From positions 13,888,001 through 13,952,000 of the forward strand of contig NC_087104.1 of the NCBI RefSeq assembly GCF_963855985.1: DNA of 64,000 nucleotides, given 5' to 3'. The DNA is from Ostrinia nubilalis (lineage: Eukaryota; Arthropoda; Insecta; Lepidoptera; Crambidae). Position 1 is the stretch's first letter, and the number at the start of each line of letters is the position of its first letter. Positions 20,901 to 32,995 of this stretch are shown one piece after another. The position numbers and the translations under genes are program-made. Under the pieces are notes generated by a model that saw only the letters and a program-made list of their open reading frames with translations, ran no database searches and had not been told where the DNA came from.

Positions 20901-21338
20901 GAACATGGCATGATTCCGGAGAAAGTTGTTTCTGTTGACTTTACAGCAAAACCTTAAGTGCTAGTCTTTCACACCATTATTGTAAAATACTTCTAATGAT
21001 GTCATAAAAATGCGTTTGCATTCTTCGAGTAAAAATAGAGTTAACTTATAAGGGCTTTTTCAACCGCAAAATCGACCACCTAAGTTGACTTGGTGGTTCA
21101 ATTTTATCCACGTCGTTATCAAACAAATATAACTCAACGAAACCACTCAAGAGGCGTTTACGGTCCATAAACAAAAATAATACTTGCCCAGTCAAACGCG
21201 CCGGGTTACTAAAAAATTACAGCTCCAGTTTACGATGTAGTTTTAAACGTTGTGGAGATGGAATATGCTTTTGAAGAGCTAAAAATGATAAAAATTCCAT
21301 TCCATAATTATGATTAAGTATGGGAACTTTTGACCTAC
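20901..21338. other. No recognised feature
   Basis: Nothing supported. Confidence 0.5.
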
Positions 21339-21458
21339 TTAGCCTGAGTTGCACCACCTAACTTTGACCGTAACTATAACGATAACCGGTGTTTTTTGTG
21401 TGGAGTTTGACAGATTTTTGACGTTTTTCAAAGTTAAAGTAAGATATTGCCACCTTAG
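21339..21458. mobile_element. MITE, GGCTGAGTTGCACCACC family
   Basis: TTAGCCTGAGTTGCACCACC at the left, core CGATAACCGGTGTTTTTTGT, degenerate right end. Confidence 0.7.
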
Positions 21459-21501
21459 TAGAGCAGACAGAACGCATATTATTTTTAAGCATATTGCGTT
21501 A

Positions 21502-21715
21502 TACACTCGCGAGAAAAAATATGGAATCACCCTATTTATTCCGAGCGATCATAAGAACTAAATGACTAATAGAAGATCAATAAAAATGGTACCATTTTAA
21601 AGGAGATATTATAAACTTAAAATTGATATCATAGATACATACAATACATAGTCATTCAGTTCTTAAGACCGCTCGGAACATAAAGGGGTGATTCCATACT
21701 TTTGCTCGTAAGTAT
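21502..21715. mobile_element. MITE sharing ends with the 56.3-kb Tc1-like foldback
   Basis: About 214 bp with ends TACACTCGCGAG...TATGGAATCAC and GTGATTCCATACTTTTGCTC. The same terminal sequence bounds the 56295-57934 element, and an internal ACCATTTTAAAG is also shared. It is non-coding, so likely mobilised by the same transposase family. Confidence 0.75.
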
Positions 21716-21734
21716 AGTTATTTTTTCGTCGTTA

Positions 21735-22065
21735 TCTTCAAATTCCAAGCAGGTGAAGCTGTGGGTAAAAGTTAGTGCTATAAAATTAAGTTGATACAAT
21801 ACCGTAGAGAGTACACAACCGACTACCAAATTTTTATCGCAAAATAGAAATTGAAACTATAGAATAAACTACAAACTCCTCTGAAAAGGCTTGACCGATT
21901 TTTATGAACTTTTTGGGTACAATTTGGTAGGACTGATAAATAGCTCGTTTATTATTATAGGCTAGGCTATTCTGTATACCCCTAGGTGATAAAGGTTTTG
22001 CGTACAAATTTGCGAACAGTTTATTGCATGAGAACCTCCTCCTTATGTTGAAGTCGGTTAAGAAC
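21735..22065. repeat. Helitron-like end and a CCGACTTCAA-type fragment
   Basis: 21740-21775 resembles a Helitron-like terminus. 21860-22065 ends GAGAACCTCCTCCTTATGTTGAAGTCGGTT (interior bases 22032-22061), the same end found at about 30617-30646. Confidence 0.45.
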
Positions 22066-22809
22066 AGAACTTATTATAAATTACACAAGATGGCGCAGTA
22101 TTTAACTTGATCTTCTGTACATTTGTCGGGATTTTTTGTTCTAAATAAATACTTATTTATCTTTAGTGAGAGATCAACATATTTATACATACTTACAACA
22201 TGGCATATTAATTGTATTGTCTGTCAACAGAAAACATTATGGATAAGAGAACTGTAACTTTATCAAGACTTTAAATGTAATTGAACTGTACTGTAAACTC
22301 ATTAACACCTTCTTACAGGTTATTTTCACGTCAATGACTAACGATTTGATTTGAGTATTGTACGAAAACAATAAATCATTGAGCCAAAATAATCTCAATT
22401 CGTTTTGTAACTTTACAGCTATTTTAAAACGAAAGTGAATCTTGTGAGCGTGTGGACCATAAATCAGTCATTAGGGCACAACTACACTTAGGTATGAGTA
22501 TGTCACTGGCTCGGATAAAATTTTAGAGTTTCTGATCATAATACCTAAAAACAAAAGGTTGCTGATAACTAGGCGACGTATTTTGTCCACAAACGATCTT
22601 TAGAGTTAACTTTAAAAGAAAATAATAGTTAATTTCCACTACTTCAGATCAGTAGGTCCTAGTGGTTGGTGACTAATATGCCAGAGGTAACGATCCCGGA
22701 TAATATAATGTGTGTATTTAAAAGTACATTATACACATATTTCTGTATTGATCTGTGACTTACTACGATATTTTTACAAAGAAAAATGTAAGTAGGTATC
22801 AGTACTTAC
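22066..22809. other. No recognised feature
   Basis: AT-rich, nothing supported. Confidence 0.5.
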
Positions 22810-23000
22810 TAAAAAAAAAAAAAAAAAAAAAACCTTTATTCAACCAAGGTAACAACTTAGATAACATTGCTAGTGGTCCCCAAACTAGGTAACACCTGTC
22901 TCTTGGGGACTGGAGTACGAGGCTCGTACTAGTAATAGTACAAGCTTTTAGTTTGGGACTAGATGGCGCAGTGTAAAATAATCATGAAATTTATTTTTAT
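22810..23000. repeat. Poly(A)-edged retroelement fragment
   Basis: Begins with about 20 A residues then CCTTTATTCAACC. 22935-22990 (AGTACAAGC, TTTGGGACTAGATGGCGCAG, TGTAAAAT) matches 40955-41045. Class is unknown. Confidence 0.45.
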
Positions 23001-23718
23001 TATTGATAGATAAGGCTTTCGGGGATTTTATAGGCTGGCACTAAAGTAACTTACATAAAATGTCGCATTGAGACCCGTGTTTCTCTACTTTAGGCATTAA
23101 AGCCCGTATAAACGACTTTAGTATGAATCTACTCAAGAAAATTTTTTGAGACAGTGTGGTCGTCGCCTTAAAGCTTGTGCCCAAACTTCTGCGGCGATGT
23201 CGCGATCAGTTCAGCTTTGTTTATGGCTTCAAGAGACAAGGTGATTTAAATTCAGGTGTTTAAATCAAACGAGTGACGTGCCTTCTTTGATCTTTGGCAT
23301 TTGATTTTTTGACAAAGACGTGAAAATGTGAGGATTGTCGCTGATTTTTAGTTTTATGTCTTCACTTCAGGGGAATTCCGAAAATTCTAAACCAGCATAA
23401 GTCTTAGACTAAAGAATTTTAAAATTTGTGAATGCTATTAAATAAGAAAGCTTATTTTAGACAACATCAGAGTTTAATTACGCTATTAAAAATATGATAA
23501 AAAAAACATCGATTGCACGATCCCAATAAAACAAGTACTTATGATAAAAAAGACTGAAAAAGATCGCCTTTTTAGCCTAACTTCTATGTGAATACCTACA
23601 TAGAGTAACGTATAGTACTGGTACGTTACTTTAATAAGAAAGTATATCACGTAGGTGTGTAAAATAATGACCATTGGACAATATCTTTCTGGCAAGCCAT
23701 GTTTACAAAATTCATTGT
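23001..23718. other. No recognised feature
   Basis: Nothing supported. Confidence 0.5.
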
Positions 23719-23838
23719 AACTTTCCCCCGAGACAAACTTGACCTTCACTGGTTGGGTTTTTATTGGCGGTCAAGCTGTAGATCCTGGCTACACAGGAGT
23801 TGTAGCCGTGGTAACGAGAGGTGGAAATAATCCCGTAT
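23719..23838 (+). repeat. Interspersed family B copy
   Basis: AACTTTCCCCCGAGACAAAC through GGCGGTCAAGCTGTAGATCC to the common 3' end. Confidence 0.65.
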
Positions 23839-24482
23839 ACTTCATTGTAGTTAAAATTTATAAATACCTACTTCGAAATAATACCATGGCCATTTCCCGC
23901 CCGAGTTACATACAGTTAATTAAAAACTATATCACAGTTAAACCAGAAAGTGATTAGTTTCGGCAACAAACTCAAAATCGATTATCCGTTAAACCCGTAC
24001 GGTTCACTAGTTATATTTTACTAGCAATTGAGTAAACAGACGGTTAGTTAGACTTCGGTATTCCAATATTGGTCGGTCGATTCGCATAGTTGTATTACTA
24101 AAGAGAAGTTTACCAAACTGGAGGGGCGATTTATACGGGACGATATTGTAGTCCTAATATGAAAAGTATGAGTTAGTTATGGCAGGTTGAGACTCAAGAC
24201 TGACTGGTCCAACTATTGAAAAACATCTAAATCATATATTTAGCTTTGAAATAAATGTTAAGTTTTTATAATCGAACGTGGTTTCCGAAATAAAGTATTT
24301 TTATATGAATTTTGAATTTAAAGATGAAGGTTAATAAATTCCCTAATATTCAACCGCTAGAGGAACACAATAAGGGTGTTTCTTATGGCGCATGGTCAAT
24401 ATTTTTTGTGGTAGACCGCATCCACCCATGTGACGCCGGAAAAGCCGCGGGCAAAAGTTAGTAATGAATAAGTACTTAAGTA
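23839..24482. other. Mostly unannotatable
   Basis: 24430-24463 carries a Helitron-like end (AAAAGCCGCGGGCAAAAG). Otherwise nothing. Confidence 0.4.
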
Positions 24483-24621
24483 TCCTTCCTACTTAATATT
24501 ATAAATGCGAAAGTTGGATGTCTGGATGACTGGATGTTTGTTACTATTTCACGCAAAAACTACTGAACGGATTTTGATTAAACTTTACAGTAATAATTTT
24601 TATAACCCAGAATAACATATA
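24483..24621 (+). mobile_element. Helitron-like element, 3'-truncated
   Basis: Shares the 5' half of 2880-3071 (AATATTATAAATGCGAAAG, ACTACTGAACGGATTTTGAT, AACCCAGAATAAC) and stops there. Confidence 0.6.
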
Positions 24622-25075
24622 ACCAACCAGATATCGCACCAATGTGACCTCTATAGGACTAAAACCAGTAGTCTCTACAACTGGCATTGTCACCAGACTA
24701 AATTAATTGAATTTTATAATACTTCGTGGCGAGACTAAATTCCACACGACAAAATCGTACCGTGTAAAAGTAGCTGCAACTGAAAACAAACTATGTTGAA
24801 AACTGCATCCCTTTATAGAAATACTCTGAAGTACATCTTCCGATAGTTAAGTTGTTATAACTTTTGTTTGTTTGTTGGTTTGTTTAATTGAGTGTGAAAC
24901 AATGTAGCCTGTCGTTGTTAGAGACTACATTCAGTGGTTAGTTGGTTTTAAGGATTAGTTTTTTAGATAAGGGTTTGGAAAGACAAATAAATTGGGTCTT
25001 CGAGACGAGCGAGCTCAACTGATAGAAAGTGACGACCATAAATGATTTTGAAGCGCTGCTAAGGCAAAAAGAGTC
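24622..25075. other. No recognised feature
   Basis: Nothing supported. Confidence 0.5.
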
Positions 25076-25420
25076 ATCATCATCATCATTTCAGTCATAG
25101 GACGTACACTGCTGAACATAGGCCTCCCCTAATGCTTTCCATGTTGATCGATTGGTAGCGGCCTGCGTCCAGCGCTTCCCTGCTACCTTTATGATGTCGT
25201 CGGTCCACCATGTGGGTGGACGTCCCACGCTGCGTTTTCCGGTACACGACCTCCATTCCAGAACCTTGCTGCCCCATCGGCCGTCAGTTCTGCGTACTAT
25301 GTGCCCTGCTCATTGCCACTTCAGCTTGCTAATCCGTTGGGCTATGTCAGCGACTTTAGTTCGTTTACGGACTCCTCATTTCTGGTTCGATCTCGAAGCA
25401 TCACTTGCTGCCATCAAATG
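25076..25420 (-). repeat. RTE-like LINE 3' end, longest copy
   Basis: (ATC)n tail at about 25076-25090 then the conserved 3' block and about 250 bp more upstream coding-derived sequence (GGTCCACCATGTGGGTGGAC and on). It is frameshifted, so non-functional. Confidence 0.75.
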
Positions 25421-25611
25421 AGCAGTAGGTATGATTGCACCACAATCAGTACGGCGATCATTTTATTAGCAGTTCGCCGAACCCACACCTATTGCGCCGG
25501 CGCGGGCACGCATTAAACAGAATTATCTAATAAGCGCATGCGTAGGGCTGGCAGGACAATACTTCACTGTAATAATAAAGACATAATTAGGTAGGTAAAT
25601 TGTGCTTACTC
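25421..25611. other. No recognised feature
   Basis: Short unannotated stretch. Confidence 0.5.
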
Positions 25612-25844
25612 GTAAACCTTAATTTCGAACTCCTCCTATGTTCTACTGATTAATTTCGTTGCGGGTCCAATGCCAGTTTAATAACTTTCCCCCGGGACAA
25701 ACTTGACCTTCATTAGTTGGATTTTTATGGCGGTCAAGCAGTAGATGCCCTTCTAGACAAAATGTACTTATTGTTCGAATCGAAAATCGAATCCGTCACC
25801 CACTGGCTACACAGGAGTTTCAGAGGTGGGAACGAGAGGTGGGA
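25612..25844 (+). repeat. Interspersed family B copy with internal foreign segment
   Basis: Both family halves are present, but about 70 bp (25749-25804) of unrelated sequence lies between CAAGCAGTAGATG and TGGCTACACAGGAG. Confidence 0.6.
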
Positions 25845-26631
25845 ATCTATATATAAAAGAAAGTCGTGTTAGTTACACCACTTATAACTCAAGAACGGCT
25901 GAACCGATTTAGCTGAAAATTGTCAGGGAGGTAGTTTAGAGCCAGGAGAAGGACATAGGATACTTTTTATCCCGTTCGAAATTAAAAAAAAGTCTGCTTA
26001 TTTATTGCCATTAACACTTAAGGACTCACTAATGGGTCTAACGGACCCAGTCCTTCAATTTTTGTGTAATAACTTTTAAGTTTTGACGTTTGCGATGGTG
26101 TCGCTTTTAGTACCTTTCTCCGACATTGTAGCACGTCCAATAGCGGTCATACTCGACAAATAGCCCACTGCATGTGAGTGCTACAGACGAAAAAGGTGTT
26201 TTTGAGTCCGCTGGACCCGGTAAATAAAGTGATTTTTTTAATGTTCTATACTAATTTCTCATTAATTGTTAAGTAGTAGTAGTAGGCAAATCATAGTACT
26301 TTACGAAAATATACAAGGCATTATTTTAAATAATTAAATACAGAAATTTTCAAAAATAACCTTCATTTTACCAAAAATCCTTCAATTTCTTAAATAAGTT
26401 GTTATTTTAGAAAAAGTCAATAAATATTATTATTTGGTTTACTAATTGTCTTTGTTTTATATCATATTATCCTTCTAATAAAGTAGTTTTTACTTTTATT
26501 AAGTGTTTTTAAAAAATACATAGGATTTTATATACTGGGTCCAGCGCACCCGGTAGCGAGTATGAATGTTACAAATTAAGGCGCGAGTCCTTAAGTGTTA
26601 AGGCGGAACAAAGTTCGCCGGGTCAGCTAGT
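25845..26631 (+). mobile_element. Helitron-like element carrying a nested TTAA element
   Basis: Starts TCTATATATAAAAGAAAGTC, contains AACGGCTGAACCGATTTAGC, and ends AAAGTTCGCCGGGTCAGCTA then GT. Removing the insertion at 26015-26597 and one TTAA rejoins it as GCCATTAAGGCGG. Confidence 0.65.
26015..26597. mobile_element. piggyBac-like non-autonomous element
   Basis: A 583-bp insertion with perfect 13-bp terminal inverted repeats CACTTAAGGACTC and GAGTCCTTAAGTG. TTAA lies on both sides (26011-26014 and 26598-26601). TTAA duplication is diagnostic of the piggyBac superfamily. No transposase frame is present. Confidence 0.85.
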
Positions 26632-26965
26632 AGACCCATAAATCTGAAGTCTTACACGTTAAACGTTTCAAAAACCGTACCGCTTCAGGCACTGACTGAG
26701 TTACTACTAGTTACAGGCACTAGTGCTTAACATATTATAATGTACTTTTAATAGACTTGGTATTTGCCAGCCCTGAGCGCCGCCCGCGCTTCATCGCGGC
26801 GTCAATCGCAGCTGGTTCAATGCGCTTTGTTTTTGCCAACGGCTCATTTGAAGGGATCGCGAATCGTAAACCTAATACAATGTCGAATTGTGTAATTTTA
26901 TACTCGGCTGATTATAAACAAACATACAGATGATAGTAAATGATGTTGTCTTATGAATTGGCCTC
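26632..26965. other. No recognised feature
   Basis: Nothing supported. Confidence 0.5.
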
Positions 26966-27092
26966 TAAGGCTGGGTTGGACTATCTTACTTTAACTTTGA
27001 CAAACGTCAAAAATCTGTAAATACATACAAAAAACACCGGTTATCGTCATTAGTCTGTTACGGTCAAAGTTAGGTGTTGCATTTCAGCCTAA
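26966..27092. mobile_element. MITE, GGCTGAGTTGCACCACC family (reversed)
   Basis: Opposite orientation copy: AAGGCTGGGTTGGACTATCT at the left, core ACAAAAAACACCGGTTATCG, GGTGTTGCATTTCAGCCTAA at the right. Confidence 0.72.
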
Positions 27093-27814
27093 GTTTGTAT
27101 TCTTATTCACTTAAAAAAGCAATGTTACAGTTATTGTTCAAACTCAAGCGATTGAAGAAGATAAATAGTATAATATTAGACGTTTAGAAAGTCATCAGCT
27201 TCTTATTAGAATTCCTATAGGTCTGCCTGAACGTATTTATTATGAAGTGAGTATAAAAGTTATGTACTCGATTAGTCTCTTTTCAGAGCCCTCATTTTTT
27301 TTTCGAAAAACTTCAGATTAATTTAAAATGACTGTACTAATAGGATTCCAATAATATCTAGTAATTTCTGACAGTAAAAATTAATAAATTTTCACAATAA
27401 ATTAAGTTGCAAAATAATGTTGATCCAGCTATCATTACCTACGCAATATTTCTGAGACAGAACAAAATAACCACAGCACATACAATTTGCACGTAAGAGA
27501 ACCCTAAAAAAGCTAGTAAAATCCACTTTAATCCGGATCCATCCAGTACAGTGCATCACTATTAGTCATTTGAGGGCATGCTGAATCGTCCGGCGTTGAC
27601 CTTTTTAGCAAAATTAGCGGTACATTAGTGCCGTTAGGTTCGAGGAAAAATAAACGCATCCGAGATGCAGGTTTTGCTTCGTACTAAGTTATTAAGTGGT
27701 TAGGCCAAGATGTACAGCCGACTGCACGTTGACCTACCTAAATAATTTCCCCCCAATGGATTATGAACTTTGACTCTTTGGGATAAGACTCAAAATTGAT
27801 TGAGGAATTTGATA
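27093..27814. other. No recognised feature
   Basis: Nothing supported. Confidence 0.5.
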
Positions 27815-27897
27815 TTTTGTGGTAAGCTGAAGTTCTGACCCTGTACCTTAATAAATTTTGTGGTAAGCTGAAGTTCTGACCCTGTACCTTAATAAAA
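27815..27897 (+). repeat. Two-copy tandem duplication, about 41 bp
   Basis: TTTTGTGGTAAGCTGAAGTT followed by CTGACCCTGTACCTTAATAA occurs twice back to back with no visible differences. Confidence 0.85.
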
Positions 27898-27941
27898 TAT
27901 CGCAAGAGCATACTGTTGACCAATGTTGCATTTATTGAGTT

Positions 27942-28168
27942 ACTAGCTTTCCTCCCGCGGCTTTGCTCGTGTGGAATTTTGTCTGTCACAGAAAAACTTT
28001 ATCGCGCGCGTCCCTGTTTCAAAAACCGAGATAAAAACTATCTTATGTCCTTTCCCGAGACTCAAACTATCTCTATGCCAAATTTCATCAAAATCGGTAC
28101 AGTGGTTTAAGCGTGGAAGAGAGACAGACAGACAGAGTTACTTTCGCATTTATAATAGAAGTATAGAT
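27942..28168 (-). mobile_element. Helitron-like element
   Basis: Reverse orientation: ACTAGC at the left with CCGCGGCTTTGCTCGTG, and CGCATTTATAATAGAAGTAT at the right. The interior differs from the other subfamilies. Confidence 0.55.
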
Positions 28169-28902
28169 TTAGAATGACATTTTAGCAAGTTATACCAGTT
28201 CTTTTATGTAACCTAAAGGCCTAATTCAAATTCAAATTCAATAATGTATTTGCTAGAATACATAAATAATTATTATTATCACATGCTCGTTTTACAAAGC
28301 AGATCTTATACGTACGGGTGTATCATATAAATGAAACTCGATTCGAAATATAGTTACATTTAAACCTGTTGAAGTTGAATATTATATCATAGGATTAAGT
28401 CTATTGTTAAGTTTTATTCCTTAAAAAATTTAATTACATTATTAAAACAGTCCGTTGCCTTTTTATTGTAGTTTATCAGCATTTTACAGTTACTCTCTAA
28501 ATTGAATTTAAGTTTTTTGCTATTTAATTTTTTAGTTGTCTGTTATTAAAATTAAAGATTATTACTACGCGCAGATGCGAACGATAAATAATACTTATGA
28601 TAATACCTAGCTTATAATATTAACATACTGATGTTCTCAGTACAACAGTTACTTAAATTGAGTTACCAATATTGCTATCATCATCATTTCAGTCAAAGTA
28701 CGTCCAATACTTGACAAAGACCTCAATAGTGCATTATGCATAGTAATATTATTACTATGCTTCCCAAACTTTTCTTTACTGTGATGCCCTTAAATAAAAA
28801 CTACCTACCATACCAGTCTGTTGTAGTCTATATTAAGATTATAAGCTCTAAATAGGCTCTAAAACTACTGGACCGATTTGAAAATTCTTTCACCATTATT
28901 AA
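28169..28902. other. Mostly unannotatable
   Basis: 28677-28730 is a decayed minus-strand RTE 3' fragment (ATCATCATTTCAGTCAAAGT). Otherwise AT-rich. Confidence 0.4.
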
Positions 28903-29082
28903 CGCGTACCGGAAAACGCAGCGTGGGACGTCCAGTCGTCCAAACAAGGTGGACCGACGACATCATAAAGGTAGCAGGGAAGCGCTGGACGTAGGCCGCT
29001 GCCAATCGATCAACATGGAAAGCATTGGGGGAGGCCTATGTTCAGCAGTGTACGTCCTATGGCTAAAAATGATGATGATGAT
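28903..29082 (+). repeat. RTE-like LINE 3' end fragment
   Basis: GTGGACCGACGACATCATAA, GCGCTGGACG, GGGGGAGGCCTATGTTCAGC, then an (ATG)n tail at about 29068-29082. Confidence 0.78.
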
Positions 29083-30224
29083 TACAATTTAACTTTGTTC
29101 GGAATATGGATGGATATAGACAGAAGAGAAATTAACGCAGTCGAGGCCGCGGGCATAAGCTAGTTCTATGCAATGGAGCAATGGCTACTGATAAGGATAC
29201 GCTTACTTTTCTGAGCATTGAGCATAGCTTCTCAAAACGGTGCTCAAGTAACTCTTTCTCCATATTTATTTCTTCCGATTTGGGGTCGCCTCACTACGCC
29301 CTTGGGATAGTGCTGTGACACCCCAGGGTGACGCGACACAGTTTGTGAAGCCCTTCTATACTTTACTAACTGTAGCACACCTTTTAAAAGGCAGTATCTT
29401 CTTGCTAACTGCTAATTTAGCGCGCAGTGGGCATCATTTGTGAAAAAACGCGGAAAAATTCGCAATCATTTGTCCATCAAGCACAATGGACGACCGTTAA
29501 CTGTTATTGCGCAGGATGTCAAATAATTACACATTTACATTCAAATGCGTGTAACTGTATCGAACATGGCACAGTTTGGACCAATGCCGTCAAGATCGTT
29601 GCACTGTGTGTATTGTTGTGTGCAATTTGGTTTCATTGTGCAGATAAAAAGGTCATCTATATTTATGCGAAAAACAGAAAAATGATGTAGGTTAATTTTA
29701 TCTTGTCTAAACTGTGAAATTTTGATGAAATTTTGCTTTGAAATCTTAGAAAAGTAAGTATACATTCAAGGCAACCTTTAGCTTCAAAAACAGTTACTGA
29801 AAAATTGATTTTATGGAGCTGTGCGTCTACCATGAGTTGCCATCGAAAACTTGTATTTGTATACTACAGTCGATAGAGTTTAAACGTGGATCGATGAAGT
29901 TTGCATTAAAATCATACCATAACTTAAATTACCGTATACTTTACTCGCTAGCGATAATTCGATGGTTTTGTGATGTCATGTTGGTGAGCATGTTAATGTA
30001 TCCAACTTCACACTCTATAAATGGATAAATGAAAGAACGAATGCCGGTTCTTTCTAACTATATAGAAACGATAGAGTAGGAAATAACTAAAAATGACGAT
30101 AATAACACTGCAAAATTGAAGTCCCCTAGAATAGTGTGTGGCGATCTATGTACGCCACAATGCAAATTCATTGGTCCGCCCGCGGCGCTCCGTGTCGCGC
30201 GCTCCAGGCCAGCAATAAATTAAC
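29083..30224. other. No recognised feature
   Basis: About 1.1 kb. A Helitron-like end occurs at 29130-29164 (GAGGCCGCGGGCATAAGCTA). Frames of 71-87 codons in this stretch show no domain and are not called. Confidence 0.45.
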
Positions 30225-30650
30225 TTTTTTTAAAAATAAAACCGACTTCAAATGCGTGAACACAAAAAAAAACTAAAAATTAAAAATATTGCGTATAAAA
30301 AAGTTCATCCCCAATTTTCCACCCTTGGGGGTGAAATATTTTCTTCAAATTCGCATGAAACCACCCTTTTGATAATACCTATTCAACAAAAAAATAATCG
30401 TTCAAATTGATTTATAATCGGCGGAGATATTGCGTATAAAAAAGTTCATCCCCAATTTTCCACCCTTGGGGGTTGTTTTTTCTATTATTAAATTTAAATG
30501 GGACCACCCTTGAGGTATTACCTATACGCCGAAAAAAGATTTGATCAAATCGGTTCATAATTGGCGGAGTTATCGCGTAACAAACATAGAAAAAAAAAAC
30601 ATACGGGTCGAATTGAGAACCTCCTCCTTTTTTGAAGTCGGTTGAAAAGA
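30225..30650. mobile_element. Inverted-end element, CCGACTTCAAA type, with internal duplication
   Basis: AAAACCGACTTCAAATGCG on the left and TTTTTTGAAGTCGGTTG on the right form inverted ends. Inside, a block from ATTGCGTATAAAAAAGTTC through TTCCACCCTTGGGGGT is present twice, starting near 30287 and 30429. Class is unknown. Confidence 0.6.
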
Positions 30651-31781
30651 AGTTTTTAAGTTGTCACTTTGGCACTTGCCTACGACTAGCTCCTTTGATT
30701 TTGTTCGAATTGATAATTTTATTTCTTTTATGTTTTTGTAATTTTTTAGTCAATTGTAAATTATATTTGTTTATTCAAAGCCGCTTATAATTTACTGAAC
30801 ATCTACCTCCGACAAATTAATGTGAGGAGACGTTCGATTCGTCTGAAAATGATGATTTTAAATTTGGGTTGTTTATGACAAAAAGTCATTGCGACTTTTT
30901 GATTGAATTGATGAATATTAATTTTTCCACAAGAAACAAGAAATAGGCTTTAAAAATGAGAACCAGCGCTTCGCAGTTTCAAATGATTGTAGAATTTATG
31001 GAAAGATAAGTTATGTAAAAATAAACATTATTAAAAATTGAGGAATTTTTAATTTAACGAATTGTGAGTTGGTTTCTTTCTGGATCAATACGATATGAAA
31101 AAAAAAATTAAGGATGCAATCAAAAAACAGTTTACACAAAATTCGTCTTATGCACGCAAACTTTAGTTCCCATTTTCCCAAATCATCGAAAGATTCATTA
31201 ACAAACGTCCCGAAAAAAACCGCAAAAATGCGAAATGAAACAGCGTTGCGTTACAAGACAGGAACCGAAACTGTGGACACGCTATGATAGCGTCAATCAG
31301 AACGGTAGTGATGTTTGTAATATTTTGAAAAATGACAATGTTTTGAAAATGTAACAATATTTTCGAAAATAAGTAAAAGTATTAATACATGCATCACAGA
31401 TAAGACAATATTAGGTTTTTTACTCGAATTATTAAAAAAAAAGTGTGAAAGTCAAATAACACACGAAATTTCTAGGACACAATGTTACAATAATATATAA
31501 TGTATAAGTATAATAATAATATATAAGTATAATGGATCTTGTATTAAGAAACCTCTTCGAATTTTAGTTTCCTGAAAAAAAATCTCTATAATCTTCTTCA
31601 AGGTTTATTTGTAGGTATTGTCTTTGAAACAAACTTCAAATTAGTGGTGACTTTACCCTAATATCATTGGTTTGTTTTATTCAGCTTCTGCTTTCTTATT
31701 TCTTACTCTCTCTCAAAAGATACTTGGAAAGTATTAATTAACTAGGGATATAAAAATTATTACTGTGACTTATGAACCAAA
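30651..31781. other. No recognised feature
   Basis: AT-rich, nothing supported. Confidence 0.5.
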
Positions 31782-31848
31782 TAGCTGTAGATCCTGGCTA
31801 CACAGGAGTTGCAGCGATAGGAACAAGAGGTGGGAATAGTCCCGCAAT
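31782..31848 (+). repeat. Interspersed family B fragment
   Basis: Only the 3' part: GCTGTAGATCCTGGCTACAC to GGTGGGAATAGTCCCG. Confidence 0.6.
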
Positions 31849-32587
31849 TATGGCAAGAAAAATATAATGCACGAGGGGGCACAACTATTTAACGGGCTGG
31901 AAAATGATATAAAAAAATACGCAATCTTTTTTCTCGTTTAAAAAGAAATTAAAGCACTACATTACAAAACACTTTTTAGAATTCTTATTTATTACTTGTA
32001 ATGTAGGAAAAAAAAACCGGTCACATAGCAACTGTGATAGCAACTGTTGAGCGTTACGTAATGGAAGCCAAGCCGGTTGCTGGTTTTGTAGTTGCAGTGT
32101 GGGTAGGTTAAGAATAAAACTACACTTGAATTTGAAAAATATAGCATTTGAGCGGTTTGTTATTATTTTATTTTAACTTCATTATTTTCTGTACCTAGTT
32201 TCATTTAATACATAAATGAAACAAGCTTGTTTGTTGCGTGCACTTGCTGCGTATTTATTATAAAGTGTATTCTGTATTTTTCTTATAAGTGAATATAATT
32301 GTATTCTTTTAGAAAAATAAATATCTAAAACCATAAAAAACCATAATTAAATATTCATCCCCCATCCCTAGTCCCACCGTAGTCGCTCCTCTGCGGTTTC
32401 CACCAACTTACAAACCTCGCTCATGTCGCTTTACACAAATGCTGAAATCTGAATGTTGAAATGTAATTTGAACTCTGTCAGTTTTGGGAACGTTTATTGT
32501 AAACACGCCTTTGTGAATCCACTCGCATGGATTTTGGTTCGTAAAATTCAATTTTTCCTCACTAATTTAGTTGTAGTGAAATAGGAG
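31849..32587. other. No recognised feature
   Basis: Nothing supported. Confidence 0.5.
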
Positions 32588-32862
32588 ATACAGGGTGGAA
32601 ACGAGAAGTGATTTCACTCGATTTTTTTTTATCCACTTAGAGGAAGCTCTTGGCTTGTATCTCACCTGATGGTAAGTGATGATCAGGCCAAAGGTGGAAG
32701 CGAGCTTCACCCGGAATCCTCAACCACAGAGGAACTGGAAACTTTACAAGATATCGAAAAACTGGTTACTGGTCCTGAAAGTGCTTCACGAGCTCTTTCA
32801 AAGAATATCAATAATTAGATTACAGAATAAAATGGAGCTATCCAAAAATTCAATGTTCCCAG
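32588..32862. mobile_element. TACAGGGTGGAAA element, partial, with SINE insertion
   Basis: The left end and interior match 53412-53590 (TACAGGGTGGAAA, AAGTGATTTCACTCGATT, AAGATATCGAAAAACTGGTT, GAGCTCTTTC). The right end is missing where a family E copy begins. Confidence 0.65.
32622..32738 (-). mobile_element. tRNA-derived SINE (family A), 5'-truncated
   Basis: T-run, ATCCACTTAGAGGAAGCTCT to CACAGAGGAACTGG, inserted in the TACAGGGTGG element. Comparison with 53412 shows the interrupted host sequence. Confidence 0.75.
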
Positions 32863-32995
32863 CTTCCATATACATGACAGAGCACACAAAACTGGAGGAG
32901 ATTTGAAGCACAGTATTCTCGCTGACGTCGACTTCTCAAAAACACCCTCCCGTGCCGCTCTCATACCTCAGGCACTGACGCAATTCAGTGCTAGA
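32863..32995. repeat. Interspersed family E copy
   Basis: ACATGACAGAGCACACAAAA, ATTCTCGCTGACGTCGAC and CGTGCCGCTCTCATACCTCA, matching 55975-56290 and 5226-5400. Confidence 0.5.

Noticed and set aside
29427..29690. An 87-codon frame with a Cys-rich hydrophobic stretch
   Set aside because: A weak membrane-like segment only; no signal peptide or homology recognised, and the opposite strand carries a frame of similar length.
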